The translations under genes were made by a program, and so were the position numbers. Shown here one piece after another: positions 26,010 to 33,684 of a stretch of 44,148 nt of DNA; the stretch's first letter is position 1, and each line of letters starts with the position of its first letter. The notes beneath the pieces are model-generated. The model saw only the letters and a list, made by a program, of their open reading frames with translations. It searched no databases and had not been told where the DNA came from. The DNA comes from CAZLPZ01 sp964561535 (GTDB lineage: Bacteria; Pseudomonadota; Alphaproteobacteria; Micavibrionales; Micavibrionaceae), in assembly GCA_964561535.1 (NCBI GenBank), contig CAZLPZ010000011.1, positions 1 to 44,148 of the forward strand, written 5' to 3'.

Positions 26010-26698
26010 GCGGCGACCTCTTCCATTTTTAATAACGTCCGCTTTTTGGGCGTGCCCCATCCATAATTGGTGATGTTGCCGTTCGATTGGATCACGCGGT
26101 GACACGGCACCAGGATCGAGATCGGGTTATCCCCCACGGCGCCCCCGACCGCGCGAGCGGCGGTGTCGTGGCCAATTGTACGAGCGATGTCTTGATAGGA
26201 TGCCGTTTTTCCAAACGGAATATTCAATAAGGCTCGCCATACCAAGAGTTGAAACGGTGTGCCGTATAAATCAAGGGGGAGGGGGGAGATAGAGAGGGAA
26301 GATACAGTCTGCCATCCCGGCGGAAGCCGGGATCCAGATTTAATATCGATCAAGTCTGGACCCCGACTTTCGTCGGGGTGGCACGTGTTATTTCCGTTGT
26401 AAATATCCCCAATCCCCGTTGCATAGGGGGCGGTGGCATCCGTATCTTTCGAAATATCTGCCGCGGGGAAATAATCATGCAGGCGGTTTTCGGCGCGCAT
26501 GCGTTTGCCGTCAACAGTGAATCCGGTAAAACAAATCCCGCGGGGGGTTGCCGCGATCATCACATCGCCCATATCGGCAATGTTGTGCCAGCCATAGGTG
26601 ATGGCCAGGTTTTTGCCGCGGTTGTCGCGGGGGCCCGGGGCCCAAGGGGTTTCAAAAACCTCAAGGCGAGATGTCGTTTCCAGCGTTATTTTGGCCAT
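26006..26698 (-). CDS. ogt: methylated-DNA-[protein]-cysteine S-methyltransferase with repeat-derived insert
   Basis: A 230-residue protein. The C-terminal domain has 'GTPFQLLVWRALLNIPFGKT', 'SYQDIARTIGHDTAARAVGG' and the active site 'ILVPCHRVIQSNG' with the alkyl-accepting cysteine at 199. The N-terminal domain (about 1-100) is typical in position though divergent. Residues about 105-131, starting 'TCHPDESRGPD' and ending 'PPGW', are encoded by a 74-base palindromic repeat read in frame; they lie in the linker between the two domains, so activity may be preserved. The enzyme repairs O6-alkylguanine and O4-alkylthymine by a suicidal transfer. It leads an operon with two NTPases (ATGA overlaps). 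AAAGGTT precedes the ATG. Confidence 0.9.
   Translation of the reverse strand: MAKITLETTSRLEVFETPWAPGPRDNRGKNLAITYGWHNIADMGDVMIAATPRGICFTGFTVDGKRMRAENRLHDYFPAADISKDTDATAPYATGIGDIYNGNNTCHPDESRGPDLIDIKSGSRLPPGWQTVSSLSISPLPLDLYGTPFQLLVWRALLNIPFGKTASYQDIARTIGHDTAARAVGGAVGDNPISILVPCHRVIQSNGNITNYGWGTPKKRTLLKMEEVAA
26310..26383. repeat. palindromic repeat of the GTCATCCC family, inserted within ogt
   Basis: The 74-base element begins TGCCATCCCGG and ends CGGGGTGGCA. It contains two hairpins (CCCGGC/GCCGGG and CCCCGAC/GTCGGGG) plus an outer pairing CCAGA/TCTGG, so it can fold as a cruciform. The same architecture occurs at 28184-28253 and 33473-33545. Read on the minus strand it gives 'CHPDESRGPD', the recurrent peptide of such repeats, and keeps the ogt frame open. 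Confidence 0.85.
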
Positions 26699-27028
26699 TT
26701 TATGAACCTTTGGCTAAAGGAAGGGAGTCATGAATTGACTCTCGTCTGTCTGGTAAAAGGATACAAGGGAAAAAAAGAGGGTTGACTCGTGATAGAATAT
26801 ATGTTTATATTCCTTTCTATAAGGTGGTGAAGGTCGCGTGCACGATATTCTTTTAAGATAAGGTTGAATTGGAAAATTCATTTTTTACCATAAAATAGTG
26901 GTCTCCCCACTAAAGTAGTGGCAAAATGTAGAATTACGAAAATTAAAAAAAATTATCAATATTCCAAGTAGAAGCGTCTATATTTTCAGCCTTTTCCCAT
27001 TCTCTCCTTTATGCTACCCCTGCGATCC
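26699..27028. other. gene-free stretch before RNase D with hairpins and a promoter
   Basis: About 330 bases. It holds the inverted repeat GAGTCA-TGAAT-TGACTC (26726-26742), a sigma-70-like promoter (26782-26811) and a CCACT-AAAGT-AGTGG hairpin near 26914-26928. No open frame with a convincing ribosome site was found. The distance from the promoter to the RNase D start, about 210 bases, leaves room for a structured leader or a small RNA. Confidence 0.5.
26782..26811 (+). promoter_or_regulatory. candidate sigma-70 promoter upstream of RNase D
   Basis: TTGACT (26782-26787) and TATATT (26806-26811) are separated by 18 bases, a good match to the housekeeping consensus. It points toward the RNase D gene about 210 bases away. 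Confidence 0.5.
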
Positions 27029-28174
27029 ATGACTTTTATCACGACACAATTCGAGCTTGATGATTATGTGAACACCATACGTGGCGCGCAGGTGATATTC
27101 CTGGATACGGAATTCCTGCGTGAGCGGACGTATTATGCGCAACTATGTGTGGTTCAGGCGAAGATCCCCGGGGGAGATCCGGTGGCGATTGACGCGCTGT
27201 CGGATGACTTGGAATTGATCCCATTTTGGGATGCGATTATGGACCCCAACATGGTCAAGGTATTTCATTCTGGGCGACAAGATTTAGAAATTATATTTCA
27301 GGCAACGGGTCAGGTCCCAACGCCGTTATTTGACACGCAAATCGCAGCCTCTGTGTTGGGGCACGGCGAACAGGCAGGGTTTGAAACACTGGCCCGTGAA
27401 ATTCTACACCATCAATTGGATAAGGGATCGCAATTTACCGATTGGGCGCGCCGGCCGCTAACTGACCGACAACTGACATATGCCTTGGGTGATGTGTTGC
27501 ACCTTGAACCAATCTATAACGCGCTGGTTACTGAACTTGACGCCAAAAAACGCGCGGGTTGGGTTGTGGATGAAATGCGGGCGATATCTGACCCTGATAC
27601 GTATACGGTTCACGAAAATGATATGTGGCGGCGGGTTAAAATAAAATCGGATAAGCCCCGCGATTTGGCCGTGTTACGGTCAGTGGCAGCATGGCGTGAA
27701 CGTGAAGCCCAAGTGCGCGATATACCGCGTGGGCGTATTATCAAGGACGAACCGCTGGGCGAAATTGCCCAACATCATCCGCGCACGATTGATGAATTGA
27801 TGGCCATTCGCGGCATTGATAAGGGGATGGTCAAGGGGCGGTTGGGGCCGGAATTATTGGCCGCGATTGCTGACGGGTTGGCCGTGCCGGATTCTGAATG
27901 CCCAAGATTCCCCAAACGTAAACCGATTCATGACGAACAAGAATTGTTGATTGATATTTTAAAATTGATGGTCAAAATGCGGGCCCGCGAATTGGGCGTG
28001 GCCACGCGGATGATGGCATCAACCGATGAAATCGATGATTTGGTGCGCAACGGGTTTGATACATCGGTGTTGGCCAAAGGTTGGCGGTATGACGCCATGG
28101 GCCGCGATCTTATCGAAAAATCGCGATTTGTGTTCGAGATGGATGTGAAGGGACAAAGGGTTAGGTTAGTTTAG
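27029..28174 (+). CDS. rnd: ribonuclease D
   Basis: A 381-residue protein if read from ATG 27029 ('MTFITTQFELDDYV', the usual family start); an ATG six codons upstream is also possible, and neither has a clear ribosome site. The DEDDy 3'-5' exonuclease domain has Exo I 'FLDTEFLRERTYYAQLCVVQ', Exo II 'VFHSGRQDLEI' and Exo III 'LTYALGDVLHLEPIY'. An HRDC domain follows (about 205-285, with 'LAVLRSVAAWREREAQVRDI' and 'DELMAIRGI'). RNase D trims the 3' ends of tRNA precursors and other small RNAs in the cytoplasm. Length is normal (E. coli 375). It is convergent with the GNAT gene; a palindromic repeat lies between. Confidence 0.93.
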   Translation: MTFITTQFELDDYVNTIRGAQVIFLDTEFLRERTYYAQLCVVQAKIPGGDPVAIDALSDDLELIPFWDAIMDPNMVKVFHSGRQDLEIIFQATGQVPTPLFDTQIAASVLGHGEQAGFETLAREILHHQLDKGSQFTDWARRPLTDRQLTYALGDVLHLEPIYNALVTELDAKKRAGWVVDEMRAISDPDTYTVHENDMWRRVKIKSDKPRDLAVLRSVAAWREREAQVRDIPRGRIIKDEPLGEIAQHHPRTIDELMAIRGIDKGMVKGRLGPELLAAIADGLAVPDSECPRFPKRKPIHDEQELLIDILKLMVKMRARELGVATRMMASTDEIDDLVRNGFDTSVLAKGWRYDAMGRDLIEKSRFVFEMDVKGQRVRLV

Positions 28175-28183
28175 GTAAAGTAA

Positions 28184-28253
28184 GTGTCATCCCGGCGCAG
28201 GCCGGGATCCAGTCCAGGTTTTCACCAGATCCTGGCCTGCGGCGGGATGACAC
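28184..28253. repeat. palindromic repeat of the GTCATCCC family, intergenic copy
   Basis: A 70-base element with terminal inverted arms GTGTCATCCCG and CGGGATGACAC and inner hairpins CCCGGC/GCCGGG and CCAGG/CCTGG. It fills the gap between the convergent RNase D and GNAT genes and could end transcription in both directions. Confidence 0.85.
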
Positions 28254-28257
28254 GGCT

Positions 28258-28767
28258 CTATAGGCACTTTACCATATACAAACATACATCATCATCGATC
28301 GCGCGGATATCGCCGGGGCGGAGGGGGGCGGCCTGATCTGCGATCGAAATGCCGGTACCGTCGGGAATATACCCTAATTTAACGTATAACCGTTGCGCGG
28401 GGCCATAATCGGCCGTTAATCCTACCCCAATTCCAATATCGGTATAGCCGCGTGATCGGGCCAGATTTTCGGCCGCAGTGACCAAGGCGGTGCCGGCGCC
28501 TATTCCGCGGGCATCAGGGTGGATATTTAAATCTTGAATTTCCGGAATATGTAATTTTTGAAACAGGGGGTAAAGAGGTGTGAAATTGATGACGCACAGA
28601 CCGACATCGATGCCGAGATGCGTGGCAATCAGAACGGCACGATGCTCACCTGATTCTTCAAGACATTTTTGTAAATATTCGGAATCGTTTGAAAAATCGA
28701 GTGTGCGTACAAGTTTTTTTAAACGGGCCATATCAGGGGCAGCGGCGAGGTGTGTTAAGATGATCAT
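28258..28767 (-). CDS. GNAT-family N-acetyltransferase
   Basis: A 169-residue protein from ATG 28767, chosen because GGTGGA is 5 bases upstream; a TTG nine codons earlier is less likely. The acetyl-CoA binding motif A is 'HPDARGIGAGTALVTAAENL' (R/Q-x-x-G-x-G/A pattern 'RGIGAG'), preceded by 'IQDLNIHPD' (motif D/A strand). It then continues 'GIGVGLTADYGPAQRLYVKL' and 'GYIPDG', the usual motif B with a tyrosine. The first part has 'EYLQKCLEESGEHRAVLIAT'. GNAT proteins transfer acetyl groups to many amines, so the substrate is open. It is convergent with RNase D and divergent from glyS. Confidence 0.85.
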   Translation of the reverse strand: MIILTHLAAAPDMARLKKLVRTLDFSNDSEYLQKCLEESGEHRAVLIATHLGIDVGLCVINFTPLYPLFQKLHIPEIQDLNIHPDARGIGAGTALVTAAENLARSRGYTDIGIGVGLTADYGPAQRLYVKLGYIPDGTGISIADQAAPLRPGDIRAIDDDVCLYMVKCL

Positions 28768-28873
28768 ACGTTCCACCGTATCGAAATCGGGCAAAAAACG
28801 AAAGAATTATTTGTTTTTCTTGACGCGGGGCCTGAAAATCGGTTCAATCGGCCGTTAATATTGGTGTTATTCT

Positions 28874-28891
28874 CGCCTGCGCGGGGATCAC
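28874..28891. repeat. partial copy of the palindromic repeat upstream of glyS
   Basis: CGCCTGCGCGGGGATCAC matches one end of the GTCATCCC/CGGGGATGAC repeat family but lacks the partner arm. It is probably a decayed or half element in the glyS leader. Confidence 0.4.
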
Positions 28892-28910
28892 TCTGTTTTT
28901 TAAAGGAAAA

Positions 28911-30497
28911 ATGATGACTGATATCTCCGCCGTTCTGAAACCCGATCCCTCTTCTGCGCCGTACACCATGACTGACAAAATGCGCGATATTGTATCATTA
29001 TGCAAACGTCGGGGGTTTGTCTTTCCGGCGTCTGAAATTTACGGCGGGATTAACGGATTTTGGGATTATGGGCCCTTGGGCGTTGAACTTAAAAACAATA
29101 TTCGGGATTTATGGTGGAAGGCCATGGTTAAATGCCCCCCGATTGGGCCGGATGGGCAACCGGTGAGTATCTATGGAATAGATGCCGCCATTATTCAGAA
29201 CCCAAAATCTTGGGAAGCATCCGGTCATGTGGGTGGTTTCTCCGATCCCATGGTGGATTGCCGGGAAACGAAATTACGTTACCGCGCGGATCATGTATTC
29301 ACCCTAACGCCAATAGATGGCAACACCCTGAACATTGATGATAAGCCTGTCAAAGCATTTGCCTTTATTCAAGGAACATCAAATCAGGATATTGAGAAAC
29401 GATTGAAAAAATTTGGGGTGTTAAAAAAATTTGTAAGCACAAACGGGGATCTTTCAGAAAATCTTGAAGTATCAACATTGGACAAGAGTCCATTAGAGGA
29501 AATCATCGGACCTGACGCCACGAAACCTGGAACCTTGACCGAACCGCGTCAATTTAATTTGATGTTCCACACCTATGTGGGCGCAACGGCGGGGGAGGAT
29601 AATAAGGCTTATTTGCGCCCGGAAACGTGTGGTCCGATTTTTCTGAATTTTAACAATGTCATCGACAGTTGCCGGGCGCGCGTGCCGTTTGGAATTGCGC
29701 AAATCGGCAAGGCATTTCGCAACGAGGTTACGCCGCGTAATTTTATTTTCCGGTCGCGTGAATTTGAGATCATGGAACTTGAATGGTTTTGTGAAGAAGA
29801 AGACGTGCCAAAATGGTTTGAATTTTGGCTCGATCAACGTCAAAAATGGTGGGCGGCATTGGGGATCAATACAAAAAATATTTATTTGCATGAAATAGAA
29901 AAAGCTGATCTTGCGCATTATTCCCAACGCACCGTTGATTTGGAATATAAATATCCATTTACAGATCCGAATTTTGGTGAATTAGAAGGTCTGGCACACC
30001 GCGGGAATTTTGATTTGACGCAACATGAAAAATTTTCGGGTCAGAAGTTGGAGTATTTTGATCAGATCAATAATCGTCGCTTTAAACCGCATGTGATTGA
30101 GCCGGCGGCGGGGTTGACGCGGGCGACGCTGGCCGTTTTATGCGAAGCATACACGGTTGACTCGTCGCGTCCATCGGGGATGTATATGAATTTCAAACCG
30201 TCGGTTGCGCCGGTTAAGGCAGCGATCTTACCGTTGACGGCCAAGGGTGAACACCCGGTAATCGCCACCAAACTGTATATGGACCTGAGGGAAAAATACG
30301 CGGTGGATTTGGATATTAAACAAAATATCGGGAAACGCTATGCGCGTCAGGATGAAATTGGCACGCCGTTTTGCTTTACGATCGACGATCAAACCGTGAC
30401 CGACGGCACTGTCACCGTGCGCCACCGGAATACGATGAGCCAAGAACGGATTGCGTTATCCCAAATCGCCGCGTTTTTAGAGCAGGGGTTGCGGTAA
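28911..30497 (+). CDS. glyS: glycine--tRNA ligase, dimeric (alpha2) type
   Basis: A 528-residue class II synthetase of the single-chain type. Start ATG 28911 (or the adjacent ATG 28914) follows AAAGGAAAA. The N-terminus 'MRDIVSLCKRRGFVFPASEI' and 'YGGINGFWDYGPLGVELKNN' is the family hallmark; class II motif 2 is 'AQIGKAFRNEVTPRNFIFRS' followed by 'REFEIMELEWF', and motif 3 is near 'EPAAGLTRATLAVLCEAY'. The C-terminal anticodon-binding domain contains 'VKAAILPLTAKGEHPVIATK'. It charges tRNA-Gly. Most alphaproteobacteria use the unrelated two-subunit GlyQ/GlyS enzyme, so this form is a lineage clue. A weak hairpin follows the stop. Confidence 0.94.
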   Translation: MMTDISAVLKPDPSSAPYTMTDKMRDIVSLCKRRGFVFPASEIYGGINGFWDYGPLGVELKNNIRDLWWKAMVKCPPIGPDGQPVSIYGIDAAIIQNPKSWEASGHVGGFSDPMVDCRETKLRYRADHVFTLTPIDGNTLNIDDKPVKAFAFIQGTSNQDIEKRLKKFGVLKKFVSTNGDLSENLEVSTLDKSPLEEIIGPDATKPGTLTEPRQFNLMFHTYVGATAGEDNKAYLRPETCGPIFLNFNNVIDSCRARVPFGIAQIGKAFRNEVTPRNFIFRSREFEIMELEWFCEEEDVPKWFEFWLDQRQKWWAALGINTKNIYLHEIEKADLAHYSQRTVDLEYKYPFTDPNFGELEGLAHRGNFDLTQHEKFSGQKLEYFDQINNRRFKPHVIEPAAGLTRATLAVLCEAYTVDSSRPSGMYMNFKPSVAPVKAAILPLTAKGEHPVIATKLYMDLREKYAVDLDIKQNIGKRYARQDEIGTPFCFTIDDQTVTDGTVTVRHRNTMSQERIALSQIAAFLEQGLR

Positions 30498-30526
30498 TCT
30501 TCCCCATTCCAGAGGAAAGATTCTTT

Positions 30527-31003
30527 CTATCCCATCATTAATGCGGGGCCGGACGTTGTACGGCGGTTGGATTGCACCATCGGGGCGGGGCGGTTTTTTG
30601 CCGGGAATTTCCCGCGCGTGGCCGGACCAGACGCCACCGCGCGGCGGGGCAGGGCAGGGCGCGCCGTCCGGCGGAATGCCTGACGTGTTTGGTCATATAA
30701 ATCCACGGCATCCAGTGCACTTAAAGGTGAAAAAATGCTCGCAAGCCCCGGAAATACGATGGAAAAAAGCGAGTCGAGGATAACTTCTCCCAACTGCCCG
30801 TCTTCGGACGCGCCGTTGCTTAACCGTGATTCACGGTCAAATTTTTGAGAGAGTGAACCAGAACGAGAATTTTCTGGATCAAAGGCCGTATTGTATTCTG
30901 GGTCATTATTTTGGGCGGCGGTGGGCGTGGCACTGGCCCATCCCAACGGTGCCGGCATTTCCGTATTATTATCATATAAACGCGCAAAAGACGTGGTGAT
31001 CAT
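30527..31003 (-). CDS. hypothetical protein, low-complexity ends
   Basis: A 158-residue protein with no recognised domain. AAAGGG lies 8 bases before the ATG, supporting the start. Residues 1-70 are polar and rich in Asn, Ser, Glu and Ala; residues about 72-100 form a hydrophobic helix-rich patch ('VILDSLFSIVFPGLASIFSP' then 'LSALDAVDLYDQTR'); residues 105-158 are rich in Arg, Pro and Ala. G+C is higher in the 3' half. No signal sequence. It is convergent with glyS and separated from it by 29 bases. Coding status is likely but function is unknown. Confidence 0.55.
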   Translation of the reverse strand: MITTSFARLYDNNTEMPAPLGWASATPTAAQNNDPEYNTAFDPENSRSGSLSQKFDRESRLSNGASEDGQLGEVILDSLFSIVFPGLASIFSPLSALDAVDLYDQTRQAFRRTARPALPRRAVASGPATRGKFPAKNRPAPMVQSNRRTTSGPALMMG

Positions 31004-31193
31004 GGTGTGTACCCTTTGTTTTTGTTTTGGATACCCCCAGCCTATTCATTTGCGATAAACAGGTTTTTAATTTTCGATAAAAGTCGAAACGATTGTCGTA
31101 ATGCATAAAATTTGAAGTAATTTAAGAGCTGTTATTGTCCTTACAATCGTCGTTTGATGAAACTTTATTGGGTTTTTAATTTGATCTTAGTCG

Positions 31194-31222
31194 TTGACAT
31201 AAGTAAAAATAAAACGTATATG
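31194..31222 (+). promoter_or_regulatory. strong sigma-70-like promoter of the ankyrin-like gene
   Basis: TTGACA (31194-31199) and TATATG (31217-31222) are separated by 17 bases. This is a consensus -35 with optimal spacing, 36 bases before the start codon at 31259. Confidence 0.65.
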
Positions 31223-31258
31223 GCTTATATTTGTAAACTAAGAACGGGATAATTTAAT

Positions 31259-31804
31259 ATGTTAATCGAATTTATTTCTGCGTCCGTTGCCATACAATTG
31301 ATGGAATCGCAGAGTACCCTAGAGAATCGGTTTTCTATTTTAATGACTCAAAATAGGGGACTTCGTACTCCTCTGCACTATGCGGATCTCAACCAGGCAA
31401 TAAAATTGTTGGAAGGATTTTCTCCTGACCAACGGGGCAATCTTTTGGAAATGGCAGATGAGAGTGGATGGACTGCGTTGTATTATGGTGATGACAGAAG
31501 GGTTGCTGTGTTGTTGGTGGGGTTGGGAAGCGATAAAATCGAAAAATTATTATTTGATCAAAAAATAGGTTTATTATCGAGAGAACTTTCTTTTTGTAAG
31601 GGGCTGATACCGAACGAGGGACAAAGGTTAATCGAGAGGGGTAGAAAGCTTATCAACTCTCTTTTTGATATTCAAGAACAGTATAAAGGCCGGTTCGTTG
31701 GTACCGAGATTACACGTCAAGACCAAGATTTCCTTATGACTAATTTTAGAGGCATGATAAAAGCACATGGCGTTACAGCTGTTGACAAAGGGTTTGGAAT
31801 TTAA
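31259..31804 (+). CDS. hypothetical protein with ankyrin-like repeats
   Basis: A 181-residue protein. GGGATA precedes ATG 31259 and a strong promoter lies just upstream. Residues about 34-95 read 'LRTPLHYADLNQAIKLLEGF', 'GNLLEMADESGWTALYYGDD' and 'RRVAVLLVGLG', with two 'TPLHYA'/'TALYYG' tips spaced like ankyrin repeats, though the set is too short for certainty. The C-terminal half has alternating hydrophobic and charged helices ('RLIERGRKLINSLFDIQEQY') without a known family. Ankyrin proteins are common in host-associated alphaproteobacteria and often mediate protein binding. No secretion signal is visible. It appears to be a single-gene unit. Confidence 0.6.
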   Translation: MLIEFISASVAIQLMESQSTLENRFSILMTQNRGLRTPLHYADLNQAIKLLEGFSPDQRGNLLEMADESGWTALYYGDDRRVAVLLVGLGSDKIEKLLFDQKIGLLSRELSFCKGLIPNEGQRLIERGRKLINSLFDIQEQYKGRFVGTEITRQDQDFLMTNFRGMIKAHGVTAVDKGFGI

Positions 31805-31920
31805 AGGGTCGGGATGAAAACGGTTTTTCCGGTAATGGTTATTTTTTATCCCCCCGTTGCATGAGTGATTATTCCGCGCTAATGTTTTCAAAGATCATCG
31901 AATCATTAGGAAAAATCATC

Positions 31921-32682
31921 ATGCCCACCCCGCAAGCTCCTACATCAAAAACACCGCTTTTGTACACAAACCCCACCCCCATTGATGCCAAGCGGCATGC
32001 CGATATGGCGATCCGGGCGGGACTTAATTTGAACTTTGCGGCAAAAACGCATGCGGTGCCGGTGAATGTCATCGAATTTCCACAATTGTGCCATTATTAC
32101 CCCATTGTATTTTCACCCGACGCCACGGCGACCCCGGCGGTTGTGTTGGGGCTGGTCGAGGGCGAGAATTTGTATGTTGACCAAAAGGGCGCCTGGGTTG
32201 ACCCAGCCGCGTATATTCCGTCTTATATTCGGCGATATCCCTTTTTGTTTGCCGAAATTAAAGAGACAGATCAGTTAACGCTGTGTGTGGATGATATTCC
32301 AGCGGTGATTGATCGTGCGAGCGAGATGAAGGTGTTTAACGCCGACGGCACCCCCACAGCGATGACGAATAATGCATTGGAATTTTGTAAATCATTTCAT
32401 GCAGCGACATTGCAAACGCGTGAATTTGGGTTGGCATTGCATAATGCAGGTATTTTGGTGGGGCGCGAGGCTGATATTCCTCTGCCGAATGGCCAGAAAT
32501 TGAAATTTGGCGGGTTTCGGATGATTGACGAAGCTAAATTTGGGGCATTGCCGGATGCGTTATACCTGGAATGGCGTAAAAAAGGGTGGGTTGGGGCGTG
32601 CTATGCGGCCATGATGTCTGGTGCCCATTGGGGGCGGCTCGCGCAACTCTACGTCAAAAACCACGGCGTTAAAGCGGCGTAG
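31921..32682 (+). CDS. SapC-family protein
   Basis: A 253-residue protein from ATG 31921, chosen for AGGA nine bases upstream; an ATG at 31861 has no ribosome site. The family pattern 'THAVPVNVIEFPQLCHYYPI' and 'VFSPDATATPAVVLGLVEGE' followed by 'NLYVDQKGAWVDPAAYIPSY' and 'IRRYPFLF' is the SapC signature. Named from a Campylobacter surface-layer locus, SapC proteins are widespread in proteobacteria and their biochemical role is unclear; they show no signal peptide here. The late part contains 'FGGFRMIDEAKFGALPDALY' and ends 'GWVGACYAAMMSGAHWGRLA', both typical. It is preceded by the ankyrin-like gene (116 bases apart) and followed by a short hairpin. Confidence 0.88.
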   Translation: MPTPQAPTSKTPLLYTNPTPIDAKRHADMAIRAGLNLNFAAKTHAVPVNVIEFPQLCHYYPIVFSPDATATPAVVLGLVEGENLYVDQKGAWVDPAAYIPSYIRRYPFLFAEIKETDQLTLCVDDIPAVIDRASEMKVFNADGTPTAMTNNALEFCKSFHAATLQTREFGLALHNAGILVGREADIPLPNGQKLKFGGFRMIDEAKFGALPDALYLEWRKKGWVGACYAAMMSGAHWGRLAQLYVKNHGVKAA

Positions 32683-32694
32683 TGAGGTTTATCT

Positions 32695-32714
32695 TCCCCC
32701 TTTCAAAGGGAGGA
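32695..32714 (+). terminator. weak hairpin after the SapC gene
   Basis: TCC-CCCTT around a TCA loop pairs with AAGGG-A-GGA. It lies 13 bases after the SapC stop but lacks a T-run, so termination is only possible. Confidence 0.35.
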
Positions 32715-32860
32715 TTATCTTGAATATTAAGCATAGCCTCCTGTGGATATTTTAATAGCTTTCGCTTGAGGTTCCGCATGAGCTTTGGTATAAAACATCA
32801 TATTCGCTCAATTGTTTTTCTTTTCAGGTCCTGAACGTCACGTCGGGGGAGGTTTTGTCC

Positions 32861-33463
32861 ATGTCCAAGATTGGTCCACAACGTGCCGCCGATTTAACAG
32901 GTCGATCTAAATCGACCATTCAGCGGGCGATGAATACCGGTAAATTATCATATGAAATTGACTCGGCGGGTCGTCGTGTGATCGATGTTTCCGAATTAGA
33001 GCGCGTTTTTGGTCCTGTTGTGGCCGATGACGAACCGATGGATATGGGGCAGGCGGTTAAGGCAGAATTACAACGCGCGGCTGAAATGTTGGAAGCCGAG
33101 CGGCTAAAAATGCGGATACGTATTCTGGAAGACCAATTGCACACGGCCCAAGAACAGGTCGAAGATATAAAATCTCAACGCGATTCGTGGCAAAAACAAG
33201 CTCAACAAGTTTTGTTGACGTCGCAATACAGTCAAAAACAGGCTGAGGAATTAAAGGCGGAGTTGAAAGAGCGTGACGTGCGTGAGGCCGCGCGCCGCGT
33301 TGCTCTTGAGGAACGTATGAAGAAATTAAAAGAACAATCGCAAAACCAGAATAACGGCGGCGTAAGTCATGGGTCGGATATGGGCGTATCGCACCGGGGG
33401 GACAGCGCGGGATCCAAAGGATTTTGGAGTCGCGTGATGGCGGGTTTAAAAAAAGTCGCGTGA
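32861..33463 (+). CDS. HTH-domain protein with long coiled coil
   Basis: A 200-residue protein from ATG 32861, which has GGGGGAGG 8 bases upstream; a TTG two codons earlier is less likely. The N-terminus 'KIGPQRAADLTGRSKSTIQR' then 'GKLSYEIDSAGRRVIDVSEL' is an excisionase/MerR-like winged helix. Residues about 60-165 are a continuous charged coiled coil ('AEMLEAERLKMRIRILEDQL', 'AEELKAELKERDVREAARRV'), followed by a Gly/Ser-rich hinge and the C-terminal helix 'GFWSRVMAGLKKVA', possibly amphipathic. This design is typical of plasmid- or phage-type accessory DNA-binding proteins; the exact role is unknown. Downstream: a repeat element and a strong terminator. Confidence 0.72.
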   Translation: MSKIGPQRAADLTGRSKSTIQRAMNTGKLSYEIDSAGRRVIDVSELERVFGPVVADDEPMDMGQAVKAELQRAAEMLEAERLKMRIRILEDQLHTAQEQVEDIKSQRDSWQKQAQQVLLTSQYSQKQAEELKAELKERDVREAARRVALEERMKKLKEQSQNQNNGGVSHGSDMGVSHRGDSAGSKGFWSRVMAGLKKVA

Positions 33464-33472
33464 TTTTTGAGG

Positions 33473-33545
33473 TGTCATCCGGTCTCAGGCGGGGATCCGG
33501 AATCATTTAATATTAACTGGAACTCCCGCCCATGCGGGGATGACA
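33473..33545. repeat. palindromic repeat of the GTCATCCC family, third copy
   Basis: A 73-base element starting TGTCATCC and ending GGGGATGACA, with inner arms related to GGCGGGGATCC and CTCCCGCC. It follows the HTH/coiled-coil gene by ten bases. Together with the copies at 26310 and 28184 it shows an active or once active repeat family. Confidence 0.8.
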
Positions 33546-33624
33546 ATCTTCCGTAGAGAGTCTTTTAGAAATTGCCGGATTCATTTGATGTGAGAGTCTC
33601 CTGAAACCGGTTTTGTTCACTTTG

Positions 33625-33659
33625 CGGCGGGCGGTGGCAACATCTCCCGCCGGTTTTTT
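33625..33659 (+). terminator. strong intrinsic terminator with GNRA-type tetraloop
   Basis: CGGCGGG (33625-33631) pairs with CCCGCCG (33646-33652); inside it GGTG (33633-33636) pairs with CATC (33641-33644) around GCAA, and TTTTTT follows at 33654-33659. It ends 26 bases before the mnmH start, so it could terminate the upstream unit or act as an attenuator in the mnmH leader. Confidence 0.85.
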
Positions 33660-33684
33660 ATCAAAGGCAGTTAAGATATATGGT

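Noticed and set aside
33546..33659. 6S RNA or SRP RNA ending in the mnmH-leader terminator
   Set aside because: The stem would close only a short segment, and neither the long 6S bulge nor the SRP tetraloop core is present.
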